64,000 bases of DNA from Alteribacillus persepolensis (GTDB taxonomy: Bacteria > Bacillota > Bacilli > Bacillales > Marinococcaceae), in NCBI RefSeq assembly GCF_900099605.1, contig NZ_FNDK01000001.1, forward strand, positions 248,001-312,000. Direction: 5' to 3'. The position numbers and the translations under genes are program-made. Of the stretch, positions 45,577-54,719 are shown one piece after another (within the stretch, counting starts at the first letter, position 1; each line of letters begins with the position of its first letter). The notes beneath the pieces are model-generated. The model did no database searches. It saw only the letters and a list, made by a program, of their open reading frames with translations, and was not told the origin of the DNA.

Positions 45577-48219
45577 GTGGCACAAGAAACACCTATGATA
45601 AAGCAATATAACAAAATAAAAGCGGAGTACGAAGATGCTTTTTTGTTTTTCCGACTTGGTGATTTTTATGAATTGTTTTTTGATGATGCCATCAAAGCTG
45701 CACAAGAGTTGGAAATTACGTTAACAAAACGAGGGAGCAAAAATGAAAAAGATATTCCGATGTGTGGAGTTCCTTATCATTCATCGGAACAATACATATC
45801 GACGTTGATTGAAAAGGGATATAAAATTGCGATTTGCGAACAAGTGGAAGATCCAAAAACGGCCAAAGGGGTAGTCAAACGGGAAGTCATTCAATTAATT
45901 ACTCCTGGAACGGTGATGGAAGGAAAAGCAATTCAAGCAAAAGAAAATAATTTTATTGCTGCACTATATCCTTTTGAAGATCAAACTGCAGCTTTTGTAA
46001 AAGCTGATTTGACAACAGGAGAGACAGCTGCAGCGCTGCTAACAGCTTCTCCAAGTAACTGGGAAAGAGAGATAACACGTGCTGATTTAAAAGAACTCAT
46101 CGTTCCACCTGGATTTAATGAAGAAGCAATTCAATCATCCGTGTTATTTTCGACGGAAGCGGCAGATGAGCTTTCATCCGAATTCGAGCATCTGTGTGAT
46201 GAATTAAATTCCGATAAGCTAAAAAAAGCAGCAGCGTTATTAACCAATTACTTTAAACGGACACAAAAACGTTCCTTATCGCATTTGCAGCGGATTACAC
46301 TATACCACCCTCAAGAGTATATGCAGCTTGATTTACATTCACGCCGCAATTTGGAGTTAACCGAGTCGTTACGGGAAAAAAAGAAAAAGGGTTCGCTACT
46401 TTGGTTAATGGATCATACCGTAACGGCCATGGGAGGAAGACTTGCTAAAAAGTGGGTAGAAGAACCGTTATTAAATGTAAAACAAATAACCAAACGTCAG
46501 TCGCTTGTTGAGACATTTTTAGAACATTACTTCGAACGGGAAGAGTTACGCGAGCGGCTGCGGCATGTGTATGATTTAGAAAGGCTTGCCGGTAAAACAT
46601 CGTATGGGAATGTAAATGCACGTGAACTGGCGCAATTAAAGCGTTCGTTAAATGAATTACCTGCTCTTTTTTCCCTGCTGCAACGTGTACATAATGATTA
46701 CGCCAATGAACTAATAAACCAAGCCAGTGACTTTCAAGATTTGCGTGACTTGCTTGAAGCCAGTTTAACAGATGACCCCCCGATTTCTATTACAGAAGGA
46801 GGTATCATAAAAGAAGGGTATAATGAAGAGTTGGACCGTTATAAAGAAGCAAGCAGAGACGGAAAAAGCTGGATATCTAACTTGGAGCAGCAAGAACGTG
46901 CTGAAACAGGTATTAAATCGTTAAAAGTTGGCTTTAATAAAGTGTTTGGCTACTACATTGAAGTTACAAAGCCCAATATTCCATACTTGCCGGAAGGGCG
47001 CTATGAAAGAAAGCAAACACTAACCAACGCAGAACGGTTTATCACTCCGGAATTAAAAGAAAAAGAATCTCTTATCTTAGGAGCAGAGCAAAACAGTACA
47101 GAACTGGAGTATGAGCTGTTTATTGATGTTCGGGAGAAAGTGAAGCAATACATTCAAGCCATTCAGCAAACGGCTCAAATAATTAGTGTGATAGATGTCC
47201 TGCAAGGTTTTGCTTATATCAGTGAACAAAATCAATATGTCCGTCCGGAATTTTCAAATGACCGGACCCTTTCGATTGAGGAAGGCCGTCACCCAGTCGT
47301 TGAGCACATGCTTGAACAAGGGGAGTATGTGGCAAACAATATTAATATGCATAAACACCGGGAAATGCTACTTATTACAGGGCCGAATATGGCTGGGAAA
47401 AGCACATATATGCGTCAGGCAGCGTTAATAGCCGTTATGGCACAGACCGGCTGTTTCGTTCCGGCGCAAGCAGCTACTCTTCCGGTGTTTGATCAAATCT
47501 TCACACGTATTGGTGCGGCGGATGATTTAGCTTCTGGTCAAAGTACATTCATGGTTGAAATGCTTGAGACAAAGCATGCACTTTCCCATGCGACGCCCGA
47601 AAGTCTTATACTGCTTGATGAAATTGGAAGAGGAACCTCGACATACGACGGTATGGCTTTGGCACAAGCAATTGTTGAGTACATTCATCATCACGTTGGA
47701 GCAAAAACGTTGTTTTCGACCCATTATCATGAATTGACTGCTCTTAGCGAAACGATGTCATATTTACAAAATGTACATGTGCGTGCAGTGGAAGAAGACG
47801 GAGAAATTGTATTTTTGCATAAAGTGGAAGAAGGAAAAGCTGATCGCAGTTACGGTATTTATGTAGCTAAGCTGGCTGATTTGCCAAACGAAGTATTAGC
47901 ACGAGCACAAACTCTTCTGCAGCAGTATGAAAGTGCCAGCGTCGGCTCATCAACGATTAATGATACAACGTACGTGCAGGAAGACGGTGCTGTTCATACA
48001 GAGACTGCAGCGGCAAAGGAAAAAGATGAACCGGCCCATACATCTGAAAGTCCGCAGCAGTTGAGTTTGTTTGAAGCAAATGAAGAGGAAGAGTCCCTTT
48101 CTGTGTCCAAAAATGAAGAGGATATTATTAGAGCGTTAAAAGATATCGATGTCTTACATCTGTCGCCAATGGAAGCGATAGAGACGTTATATCATTATCA
48201 ACGCCGGCTCCGATCATAA
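45577..48219 (+). CDS. mutS: DNA mismatch repair protein MutS
   Basis: Recognises mismatches and recruits MutL. 880 residues from GTG 45577 after GGAGGA; the longer frame from 45460 would cross the promoter. Mismatch-reading Phe-X-Glu in GDFYELFFDDA, Walker A GPNMAGKSTYM (about residue 608), ABC signature SGQSTFMVEM, Walker B DEIGRGTSTYDG. Near the C-terminus, QQLSLFEANEE resembles a QxSLF beta-clamp binding motif, as described for B. subtilis MutS. mutL starts 15 bases later. Confidence 0.98.
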   Translation: MAQETPMIKQYNKIKAEYEDAFLFFRLGDFYELFFDDAIKAAQELEITLTKRGSKNEKDIPMCGVPYHSSEQYISTLIEKGYKIAICEQVEDPKTAKGVVKREVIQLITPGTVMEGKAIQAKENNFIAALYPFEDQTAAFVKADLTTGETAAALLTASPSNWEREITRADLKELIVPPGFNEEAIQSSVLFSTEAADELSSEFEHLCDELNSDKLKKAAALLTNYFKRTQKRSLSHLQRITLYHPQEYMQLDLHSRRNLELTESLREKKKKGSLLWLMDHTVTAMGGRLAKKWVEEPLLNVKQITKRQSLVETFLEHYFEREELRERLRHVYDLERLAGKTSYGNVNARELAQLKRSLNELPALFSLLQRVHNDYANELINQASDFQDLRDLLEASLTDDPPISITEGGIIKEGYNEELDRYKEASRDGKSWISNLEQQERAETGIKSLKVGFNKVFGYYIEVTKPNIPYLPEGRYERKQTLTNAERFITPELKEKESLILGAEQNSTELEYELFIDVREKVKQYIQAIQQTAQIISVIDVLQGFAYISEQNQYVRPEFSNDRTLSIEEGRHPVVEHMLEQGEYVANNINMHKHREMLLITGPNMAGKSTYMRQAALIAVMAQTGCFVPAQAATLPVFDQIFTRIGAADDLASGQSTFMVEMLETKHALSHATPESLILLDEIGRGTSTYDGMALAQAIVEYIHHHVGAKTLFSTHYHELTALSETMSYLQNVHVRAVEEDGEIVFLHKVEEGKADRSYGIYVAKLADLPNEVLARAQTLLQQYESASVGSSTINDTTYVQEDGAVHTETAAAKEKDEPAHTSESPQQLSLFEANEEEESLSVSKNEEDIIRALKDIDVLHLSPMEAIETLYHYQRRLRS

Positions 48220-48234
48220 GAAAGGAGGTTGCGT

Positions 48235-50160
48235 ATGATGCAAGTAAAAAAATTATCTGATGACCTTTCCAACAAAATTGCTGCCGGAGAAGTGGTAGAA
48301 AGGCCGGCATCAGTTGTCAAAGAACTGGTTGAAAATGCCATTGATGCAGGCGGCACACGGATTGACATACAATTGACAGAGGGCGGACTGTCTGAAATTA
48401 AAGTAATAGACAATGGCAACGGTATGACAAAAGATGATGCAGAAATCGCGTTTTTACGTCATGCAACGAGTAAAATTCAAACAGAACGTGACTTATTTAC
48501 AATCGCTACGCTAGGATTTCGAGGAGAGGCGCTGCCAAGTATTGCTGCCGTTTCTAATTTAGATTTGGAAACAGGAACTGGTGAAGGTGCGGGGACATTA
48601 ATTCGTTATCAAGGCGGAAAACGAATCGCATTCTCGTCAGCAAAGGCAAGGCGCGGTACAGAAGTGACAGTTAGAGAGTTATTTTTTAATATGCCAGCAC
48701 GGTTGAAGTATATGAAAACTATTCATACCGAAATTGGAAACGTCAGCGATGTTGTTAACCGCCTGGCTCTTGCGCATCCCTCCATTTCGTTTCGTCTTGC
48801 TCATAACAAAAAGCAGTTATTGTTTACAAATGGCAATGGAGACGTTCGGACAGTTATCGCTGCTATATATGGCAGACGTACGGCGCAAGAGTTTGTCCCG
48901 GTTCAAGCCGAAACGCTAGATTACCATATAGAAGGATTTGTAGCGAAACCAGAAATTAATAGAGCTTCAAGACAATATATTTCTACATTCATTAATGGGC
49001 GGTACGTGCGCCATTTTCCGTTAACGAAAGCAATCGAACAAGCTTTTCACACACTGCTTCCAATAGGCCGGCATCCTTTAGCGGTACTTCACATTACGAT
49101 GGACCCTATTTTAATTGATGTGAATGTTCATCCAGCAAAACTCGAAGTTCGGTTAAGTAAAGAAAATGAACTGACAAAAGCGGTGGAAGAAGCGATCAAG
49201 AATCGTTTAACTGATTTACAGCTAATTCCAGAAGTGGAAAAATCACGAGGGAAACGTCAAGATAATACACAGCTTTCCTTCGAATTTCAAGAAAGCAGTC
49301 ATGACCAGGCTGCTCCTATATCCGATTACAAGCAGCCGGCTCAAATTAATCAATTGCCTTCGCACGTTGAAACAAAGGAAAACTCCGCTGTTTTTTCTTC
49401 GTTTCAGGAAAAAACAGCTCAAGTGACGGATGACAAAAAAGAGAAAAGTACGAGCAATCCCTTGCCTACAAGTGAATACCAAGACAATGATGGGACGACG
49501 TATCATTCTGTTCGTGAAATCCCTCGAACTGACAAGGACATACGGGGAAGTACCGCAGCGCAGGAAACGGAGTCTAAACGTGTTCCGGCTTTGGAAATCA
49601 TCGGTCAAATGCATGGTACTTATATTTTGGCACAAAATGAAGACGGCTTATACATTGTTGATCAGCATGCTGCACAGGAAAGAATATTTTACGAACAATT
49701 TCGCGAAAAAATAGGTGAGACAAGCCCTCATTTACAGGATCTTATCGTTCCTATCACGCTAGAAGTTTCTCCCCAAGAAGACATGGTGATTTCTGCATAC
49801 AGAAACGAATTAGAACATGTTGGTGTTTACCTAGAGCCATTTGGAGTTCGGACATACCGAGTCAGCACGCATCCAGAGTGGTTTCCAAAAGGGGAAGAAG
49901 AAAACACGATCCGAGAGCTTTTGCAACAGTTGTTTGAAACCAAAACGATTAATGTGCACAAGTTAAGAGAAGAAGCAGCGATTTTAATGTCTTGTAAAGC
50001 AGCCATTAAAGCAAATCGCTATTTGAGAAATGATGAAATGAATCAATTAATGAACCGTTTGCGCGCTTGTGAAGTACCATTCACTTGTCCGCATGGGCGC
50101 CCGATTATTATCCATTTTTCTGGGTACGATATGGAAAAAATGTTTAAACGTATTATGTAA
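48235..50160 (+). CDS. mutL: DNA mismatch repair protein MutL
   Basis: 641 residues from ATG 48235, 6 bases after AAAGGAGG; TTG 48229 overlaps that site and ATG 48238 is the alternative. GHKL ATPase N-terminus: [45 protein letters not shown] variable linker of about 100 residues is rich in Gln/Ser/Lys. The C-terminal endonuclease domain carries [12 protein letters not shown] (DQHAx2Ex4E), so this MutL should nick DNA, as expected in bacteria without MutH. Confidence 0.98.
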   Translation: MMQVKKLSDDLSNKIAAGEVVERPASVVKELVENAIDAGGTRIDIQLTEGGLSEIKVIDNGNGMTKDDAEIAFLRHATSKIQTERDLFTIATLGFRGEALPSIAAVSNLDLETGTGEGAGTLIRYQGGKRIAFSSAKARRGTEVTVRELFFNMPARLKYMKTIHTEIGNVSDVVNRLALAHPSISFRLAHNKKQLLFTNGNGDVRTVIAAIYGRRTAQEFVPVQAETLDYHIEGFVAKPEINRASRQYISTFINGRYVRHFPLTKAIEQAFHTLLPIGRHPLAVLHITMDPILIDVNVHPAKLEVRLSKENELTKAVEEAIKNRLTDLQLIPEVEKSRGKRQDNTQLSFEFQESSHDQAAPISDYKQPAQINQLPSHVETKENSAVFSSFQEKTAQVTDDKKEKSTSNPLPTSEYQDNDGTTYHSVREIPRTDKDIRGSTAAQETESKRVPALEIIGQMHGTYILAQNEDGLYIVDQHAAQERIFYEQFREKIGETSPHLQDLIVPITLEVSPQEDMVISAYRNELEHVGVYLEPFGVRTYRVSTHPEWFPKGEEENTIRELLQQLFETKTINVHKLREEAAILMSCKAAIKANRYLRNDEMNQLMNRLRACEVPFTCPHGRPIIIHFSGYDMEKMFKRIM

Positions 50161-50226
50161 TGGCAGTGCTCCCAAAAAATGTTTACATGTTTGTCACAAT
50201 TTCATGAAATATTAACATTAATGCCA

Positions 50227-50235
50227 TGTTATAAT
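50227..50235 (+). promoter_or_regulatory. Extended -10 promoter of the 35-residue membrane peptide gene
   Basis: TGTTATAAT (50227-50235), 34 bases before the ATG. Confidence 0.5.
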
Positions 50236-50268
50236 TGCATGCAAAAGCAGGTTGAAGGGGAGTTTATC

Positions 50269-50376
50269 ATGTCACCATTGGATCTTGTAGTAGTATTGGG
50301 AGTTTCTGCTTTTGTTATTATCGTCAGTCTTATCATGGCTATGTATATGCTTAAACAATCCCAATCTGACAATTAA
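50269..50376 (+). CDS. Small single-span membrane peptide (35 aa)
   Basis: 35-residue peptide: one hydrophobic helix (LDLVVVLGVSAFVIIVSLIMAMYML) followed by KQSQSDN. Support for a real gene: AAGGGGAG ribosome binding site 9 bases upstream, an extended -10 promoter, and a perfect 13-bp terminator 8 bases after the stop. A longer frame from 50179 is unlikely. I do not recognise the family. It stands alone between mutL and a methyltransferase gene. Confidence 0.7.
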   Translation: MSPLDLVVVLGVSAFVIIVSLIMAMYMLKQSQSDN

Positions 50377-50384
50377 TAACGAAG

Positions 50385-50413
50385 AAAAAGGCGCTTTATA
50401 AAGCGCCTTTTTA
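50385..50413 (+). terminator. Terminator of small membrane peptide gene
   Basis: AAAAAGGCGCTTT (50385-50397) / AAAGCGCCTTTTT (50400-50412), works in both directions. Confidence 0.92.
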
Positions 50414-50513
50414 TTTTGTTTTTAGAAGTGCGCGAAACAGAAGCAAAAGAAAATATTATATGGGTTTTTTTTCAAATAGAGTGGTATAATGGAAAGTATG
50501 GAGACAGGTAAGA

Positions 50514-51305
50514 ATGATTATTACAACAGGTAAAGCAGTATTAGAAAATGATGTAAAAGAAGCCAAACGTCTAGCAGAAAAATGGGGGACTGTTTTCCGA
50601 GAAAGAAAAAAGCGTTCTTTTAAGAGCTGGATGCAGCAAGAAAATGACTGTATTTATGTTGTGAGTGAAAAAGCAGGAGATAAACTTTATCATCCTAAAG
50701 CGGAAACTCCCTTTTCTTTTCATCCAAGCATGGCTTGGCTAAGAGTGCAGCGATTAGAACACGGGCAGGCAGATCCAATGGTTGATGCGATGAAACTGCA
50801 GCCGGGCATGCGCTTTCTTGATTGTACATTGGGGTTTGCATCAGATAGCATCGTAGCTAGTTTTGTTACCAATGAATATACGACAGGGTTAGAAAAGAGT
50901 ACGTATGTGGCTGAAATTGTAAGAAAAGGTTTAAAGCATTGGCAGGAAAAGTCACATGCTTTTAATGAAGCGATGCGCCGAATCCAAGTGTGTGCCACAG
51001 ATTTTTATGACTTTCTAACAATGCAGCCTGATAATGCGTTTGATGTCGTATATCTTGATCCTATGTTTGAACGTGCAGTAGAATCATCGGTTCATTTCAC
51101 GCCGCTTCGCTATGCTGCTTACTATGACCAAATAGAGCGGCATCATGTAAGTGAAGCATTACGAGTAGCGAAAAGGCGGGTGGTCATCAAAAGTTCTTTT
51201 CCGCATCCATACATAGAAGAGCTTGGTTTTACGTTTCGCACCCGCAAGTCAACGGCTTCTTTTGCTTATGCTGTGTTGGAAAAGGAAGGAAACGGATATG
51301 AATAA
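50514..51305 (+). CDS. Class I SAM-dependent methyltransferase, RsmJ-like
   Basis: 263 residues. Seen: SAM-binding motif MRFLDCTLGFASDSIVASF (about residues 100-118) and the catalytic-region VVYLDPMFERAVESSV; the YLDPMF box resembles RsmJ, which methylates 16S rRNA G1516 in Proteobacteria. That resemblance is weak outside the two motifs, so only the enzyme class is firm. AGACAGG precedes the ATG weakly. The end overlaps miaA by 8 bases, tying it to the tRNA-modification/hfq unit. Confidence 0.75.
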   Translation: MIITTGKAVLENDVKEAKRLAEKWGTVFRERKKRSFKSWMQQENDCIYVVSEKAGDKLYHPKAETPFSFHPSMAWLRVQRLEHGQADPMVDAMKLQPGMRFLDCTLGFASDSIVASFVTNEYTTGLEKSTYVAEIVRKGLKHWQEKSHAFNEAMRRIQVCATDFYDFLTMQPDNAFDVVYLDPMFERAVESSVHFTPLRYAAYYDQIERHHVSEALRVAKRRVVIKSSFPHPYIEELGFTFRTRKSTASFAYAVLEKEGNGYE

Positions 51306-52230
51306 AGAAAAATTACTCGTCGTTGTAGGTCCGACGGCTGTTGGAAAGTCGGAATGCGGCGTATTACTTGCCAAACATTTTCATGGTGAGGTTATTAGCG
51401 GAGATTCTATGCAAATTTATAGAGGGCTTGATGTTGGTACAGCCAAAGTGACAAAAGAAGAACAACAAGGCATTACGCATCATTTAATTGATAAAAAAGC
51501 CCCTTCCGAGACGTATTCAGCAGCACAGTTTAAAGAAGATGCAGCACAACTCATTACTTCGATTCATAAAAAAAATAAACTGCCAATTGTGGTCGGTGGA
51601 ACAGGTTTTTATATACGCTCTCTGACAAGAGATCTTGCGTTTCATAAGTCACCGTCAGATCCAGCCTTTCGACAGGAGATGGAGAAGGCTGCAAGTGAAA
51701 AAGGAGCACATTTTCTTCATCGTCAATTAGAAGAAGTCGATCCGAAAAGTGCGCAAGTGATTCATCCAAACAATATAAAAAAAATCATTAGAGCATTGGA
51801 AATTTATCATGTAACCGGGCAGCAGCGCAAAGAGTTTTCTCAGCAAACGGACGCCCAGTCACCATATCAATTAGTAATGCTTGGTCTAACGATGGATCGT
51901 CAGCTATTATATGAACGCATTAATAAGCGTGTCGATGCTATGCTTCAAGATGGTATTCTTGAAGAAGCCAAATGGCTTTACGAACACTATCCAAAAGATT
52001 GTCAAGCGGCTCAGGCGATTGGCTATAAAGAGTTTTATCCATATTTCAACGGTGACTATTCATTGGAACAAGCGGTACAAGCCTTGAAGAAGAATACGCG
52101 CCGGTATGCAAAGCGTCAGTTAACATGGTTTCGGAACAAAGAAAACGTGGAATGGTTTGATGTAACGTGTGAAAGTGCTGTGGAAAAAATAGAGGAAATG
52201 ATTTCTTGTGTTGAAGGAAATATGTTTTAA
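51298..52230 (+). CDS. miaA: tRNA dimethylallyltransferase
   Basis: Adds dimethylallyl to A37 of tRNAs reading U-starting codons; MiaB (42332) then thiomethylates it. 310 residues from ATG 51298 after AAGGAAGG, overlapping the methyltransferase gene. P-loop GPTAVGKSE (residues about 11-19), SGDSMQIYRGLDVGTAK, HHLIDKKAP, GGTGFYIRSL, and the C-terminal YAKRQLTWFRN. Confidence 0.98.
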   Translation: MNKEKLLVVVGPTAVGKSECGVLLAKHFHGEVISGDSMQIYRGLDVGTAKVTKEEQQGITHHLIDKKAPSETYSAAQFKEDAAQLITSIHKKNKLPIVVGGTGFYIRSLTRDLAFHKSPSDPAFRQEMEKAASEKGAHFLHRQLEEVDPKSAQVIHPNNIKKIIRALEIYHVTGQQRKEFSQQTDAQSPYQLVMLGLTMDRQLLYERINKRVDAMLQDGILEEAKWLYEHYPKDCQAAQAIGYKEFYPYFNGDYSLEQAVQALKKNTRRYAKRQLTWFRNKENVEWFDVTCESAVEKIEEMISCVEGNMF

Positions 52231-52276
52231 AAGTCGAATACACCTAGTAGAGTATGATGAGGGGGACTGAATTGAG

Positions 52277-52531
52277 ATGAAGCAGCCTATTAATATTCAA
52301 GACCAATTTTTGAATAGTTTACGTAAAGAGAAAATACCAGTAACTGTGTTTTTGTTAAATGGTTTCCAATTGCGAGGACAAGTGAAAGCATTTGATAATT
52401 TTACGGTTGTTCTAGATAGTGATGGGAAACAACAGCTTATTTATAAGCATGCCATTTCTACCTTTGCACCACAACGTCATGTCTCCGTTCAAGTGGAAGC
52501 TGAAACAGAGAACGCTTCTGCTCATACGTAA
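52277..52531 (+). CDS. hfq: RNA chaperone Hfq
   Basis: 84 residues. Sm1 motif [23 protein letters not shown] and Sm2 with the YKHAISTF box (KHA of Hfq). N-terminus [19 protein letters not shown] is typical for Bacilli; the short C-terminal tail is acidic. Hexameric sRNA/mRNA binder. Follows miaA as usual. It converges with the minus-strand recombinase on a shared bidirectional terminator. Confidence 0.98.
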   Translation: MKQPINIQDQFLNSLRKEKIPVTVFLLNGFQLRGQVKAFDNFTVVLDSDGKQQLIYKHAISTFAPQRHVSVQVEAETENASAHT

Positions 52532-52536
52532 ACAGG

Positions 52537-52568
52537 AAAAAAGCTTCCAGGATTCTGGAAGCTTTTTT
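52537..52568. terminator. Bidirectional terminator between hfq and the recombinase gene
   Basis: AAAAAAGCTTCCAG (52537-52550), GATT, CTGGAAGCTTTTTT (52555-52568); perfect 14-bp stem with T runs on both strands. Confidence 0.93.
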
Positions 52569-52667
52569 ATATTGAGAGGAAAAAAACAGCATCTTCGTAC
52601 AGACGAATGGTGGATATTGTTTACACGTGGAGGAAGTCAGTCTTTCAGGATGACAGCTGGGTTTTCT

Positions 52668-53636
52668 TTATTTGTTTTTCTCTACGTAATCAATGTATTT
52701 ATTAAGCGTTAAAATGGTATTCAGCCCTAGCATTTCCTGCAGTTTCTCTGGTGTTGTTCCAGCTTGAAGGGTGCGCACGATAAATGTATTGCGAAAGTGA
52801 CGGGCTGATATCGCACGGTCAATACCTGCACGCTTTCTTTCTTCTCGAACCATTTTTTGAATAGCGATTTCTGTTAAGTTTTTCGGTGCGTCTGTTTCAT
52901 AACTCCAGCGATATGTTTGTCGCTGGAAATCAAACGCTACAAAGAGGGGATCTTCTGGATACACAGGACGAACAGCTTTTGGAATGACTTGTACGTAATG
53001 ATAAAGCAAGTTCTTATCATCTTTTGTCAGGGTCACTACACGGGGGTTGCCTGTCTGCTCAGGTATAGAGAGTTCTCCTAAACCTTGATTGACATGTTTC
53101 ATTCTAAGAAGAGAAATCTCTTGCAAGCGAAAGCCATAATGTAAAAATAAAGAAATTAATAACAGATTTCTAGGGGCTAAAAGCGGCCTGGATGCTGCTT
53201 GTTTGTGCGACATTCCACTGTCATAAAATAAGGAATCCTTTAGCTGTTTTTCCTCTGAGTGCGTAATAAGTTCTTCTTCAGTTAACGTATTCCAAACCGA
53301 ATCGTCGACATGGAGTGCGGTCATCGGATTTACGTTTATATAGCCAGTGGACTGCAGATAATGAAAAAAACGCTTTAACACCGTTTGTACACGCTTTAAT
53401 GTACGGAGCTGGTAATGCCGTTCTTCTTGTAAAAGATAGAAATATTCTTCAATCATCTGTGGAGTTATCGCACCATCCTGCTTTTCACCCAGCTCTTCTT
53501 TTACTTCAATAAAACGGTAAAAATCAGCTAAGTCATATCGGTATCGTTTGATGGTGCTTTCTTTTCGCTGCCTGGCGGTTAAATGATTTAAAAAAGCTTC
53601 GGCTTCAAAAGGAATATGCCATGATCTCTCTTCCAT
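52668..53636 (-). CDS. Tyrosine recombinase/phage-integrase-family protein with altered catalytic boxes
   Basis: 322 residues from ATG 53636. N-terminal SAM-like core-binding domain (FEAEAFLNHLTARQRKESTIKRYRYDLADFYRFI) and catalytic domain. Box I Arg is present (LFLHYGFRLQEISLLR). The usual HxLRH/K box reads ARHFRNTF: the Arg is kept but the first His aligns with Arg and the second with Asn. The LGH box is MLGLN (His lost). The nucleophile Tyr is in LNKYIDY. The beta-hairpin Lys (GKGxKxR) is replaced by TGNPR. This may be an inactive or specialised recombinase. It is the main gene on the minus strand besides lexA; no att site or other phage gene is nearby. Confidence 0.85.
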   Translation of the reverse strand: MEERSWHIPFEAEAFLNHLTARQRKESTIKRYRYDLADFYRFIEVKEELGEKQDGAITPQMIEEYFYLLQEERHYQLRTLKRVQTVLKRFFHYLQSTGYINVNPMTALHVDDSVWNTLTEEELITHSEEKQLKDSLFYDSGMSHKQAASRPLLAPRNLLLISLFLHYGFRLQEISLLRMKHVNQGLGELSIPEQTGNPRVVTLTKDDKNLLYHYVQVIPKAVRPVYPEDPLFVAFDFQRQTYRWSYETDAPKNLTEIAIQKMVREERKRAGIDRAISARHFRNTFIVRTLQAGTTPEKLQEMLGLNTILTLNKYIDYVEKNK

Positions 53637-53688
53637 CCCACATCTTACCTTTACGCATTTTCTTTTTATTATAGCAAATGAATCAATC

Positions 53689-53715
53689 ACCAATAAATGA
53701 TTTTTGCGTATAGTA
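53689..53715 (+). promoter_or_regulatory. Sporulation promoter of spoVK (sigma-K-like)
   Basis: AC (53689-53690), 16 bases, CGTATAGTA (53707-53715): one mismatch to CATANNNTA. B. subtilis spoVK (spoVJ) has successive sigma-E and sigma-K promoters. Confidence 0.5.
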
Positions 53716-53763
53716 TAGGTAAACGCCCGCTTTATACTTAGATAGAAGAGAGGGGATTTGTTC

Positions 53764-54705
53764 GTGATGATGCATACAAAAGGACGAGATAAAATTCAAA
53801 TCACGATTAATTCAGCACATAAGGAGGTTTCACCGAAACAGATTACTCCTAAACATTCATCAAAACATTCGCTTTCATCCGAACAGCATTACCCGCTTCT
53901 AAAAGCGGAAAAAAGTTTGGATTCGATGATTGGTATGAAAAACGTAAAAGAATTTATGAGAGAGATGTATGCTCTCGTTTATGTCAATCAAAAGCGGGAA
54001 GAAAGAGCGCTGGCTTGTGCAAAACAAAATCTTCATATGCTTTTTATCGGGAACCCAGGTACAGGAAAAACAACTGTCGCCAGAATCATGGCTGAGATGC
54101 TAAAAGATATGAAAGTTATCGAGAAAGGTCATTTTATTGAAGCAGAGCGTGCTGACTTAGTTGGGGAATATATCGGGCAGACGGCTCAAAAAACAAGAAA
54201 CCTCATAAAAAAAGCAGAAGGGGGGATTCTGTTTATTGATGAAGCATATTCACTCGCTCGTGGCGGGGAAAAAGATTTTGGCCGTGAAGCGGTTGATACG
54301 ATTGTTAAAGCAATGGAAGATCAGCAGCACAAATTCATTCTCATTCTAGCTGGTTACCCTGAAGAAATGAAACGTTTTTTGAAACTTAATCCAGGGCTGC
54401 CTTCGCGTTTTCCAAATAAGTTGCAATTTCAAGATTTTTCCGGTGGGCAGTTGTTCGAATTATTTCAGCGTATGGCGAAAGAAAAAGAATACGTAACAAC
54501 AAAAGCGCTCAACGAAAAGCTGCGGTCTCATTTTCATTCGCTTTCCTATTATGATAAAAACACACAGAATGGCAGGTATGTACGTAATTTATTGGAGAAA
54601 ATGATTAGAAAGCATGCGCTTCGAATGTTAGACTACAACGATACGCTTGATAAACAATCACTCATGACATTAGAAGCGCAGGACTTTATAATAGAAGAGT
54701 ACTGA
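53764..54705 (+). CDS. spoVK: Stage V sporulation AAA ATPase SpoVK
   Basis: 313 residues. Start set at GTG 53764, 7-8 bases after AGGGGA; TTG 53758 is too close and ATG 53767 is possible. Variable N-terminal 55 residues, then the CbbX/SpoVK-type AAA domain: Walker A GNPGTGKTT, ILFIDEAYSLARGG (Walker B), sensor LILAGYPEEM and the Arg finger region PGLPSRFP. Needed for spore maturation in B. subtilis. Followed by hflX after 14 bases. Confidence 0.95.
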   Translation: MMMHTKGRDKIQITINSAHKEVSPKQITPKHSSKHSLSSEQHYPLLKAEKSLDSMIGMKNVKEFMREMYALVYVNQKREERALACAKQNLHMLFIGNPGTGKTTVARIMAEMLKDMKVIEKGHFIEAERADLVGEYIGQTAQKTRNLIKKAEGGILFIDEAYSLARGGEKDFGREAVDTIVKAMEDQQHKFILILAGYPEEMKRFLKLNPGLPSRFPNKLQFQDFSGGQLFELFQRMAKEKEYVTTKALNEKLRSHFHSLSYYDKNTQNGRYVRNLLEKMIRKHALRMLDYNDTLDKQSLMTLEAQDFIIEEY

Positions 54706-54719
54706 AAAGGGGTGGGTGT

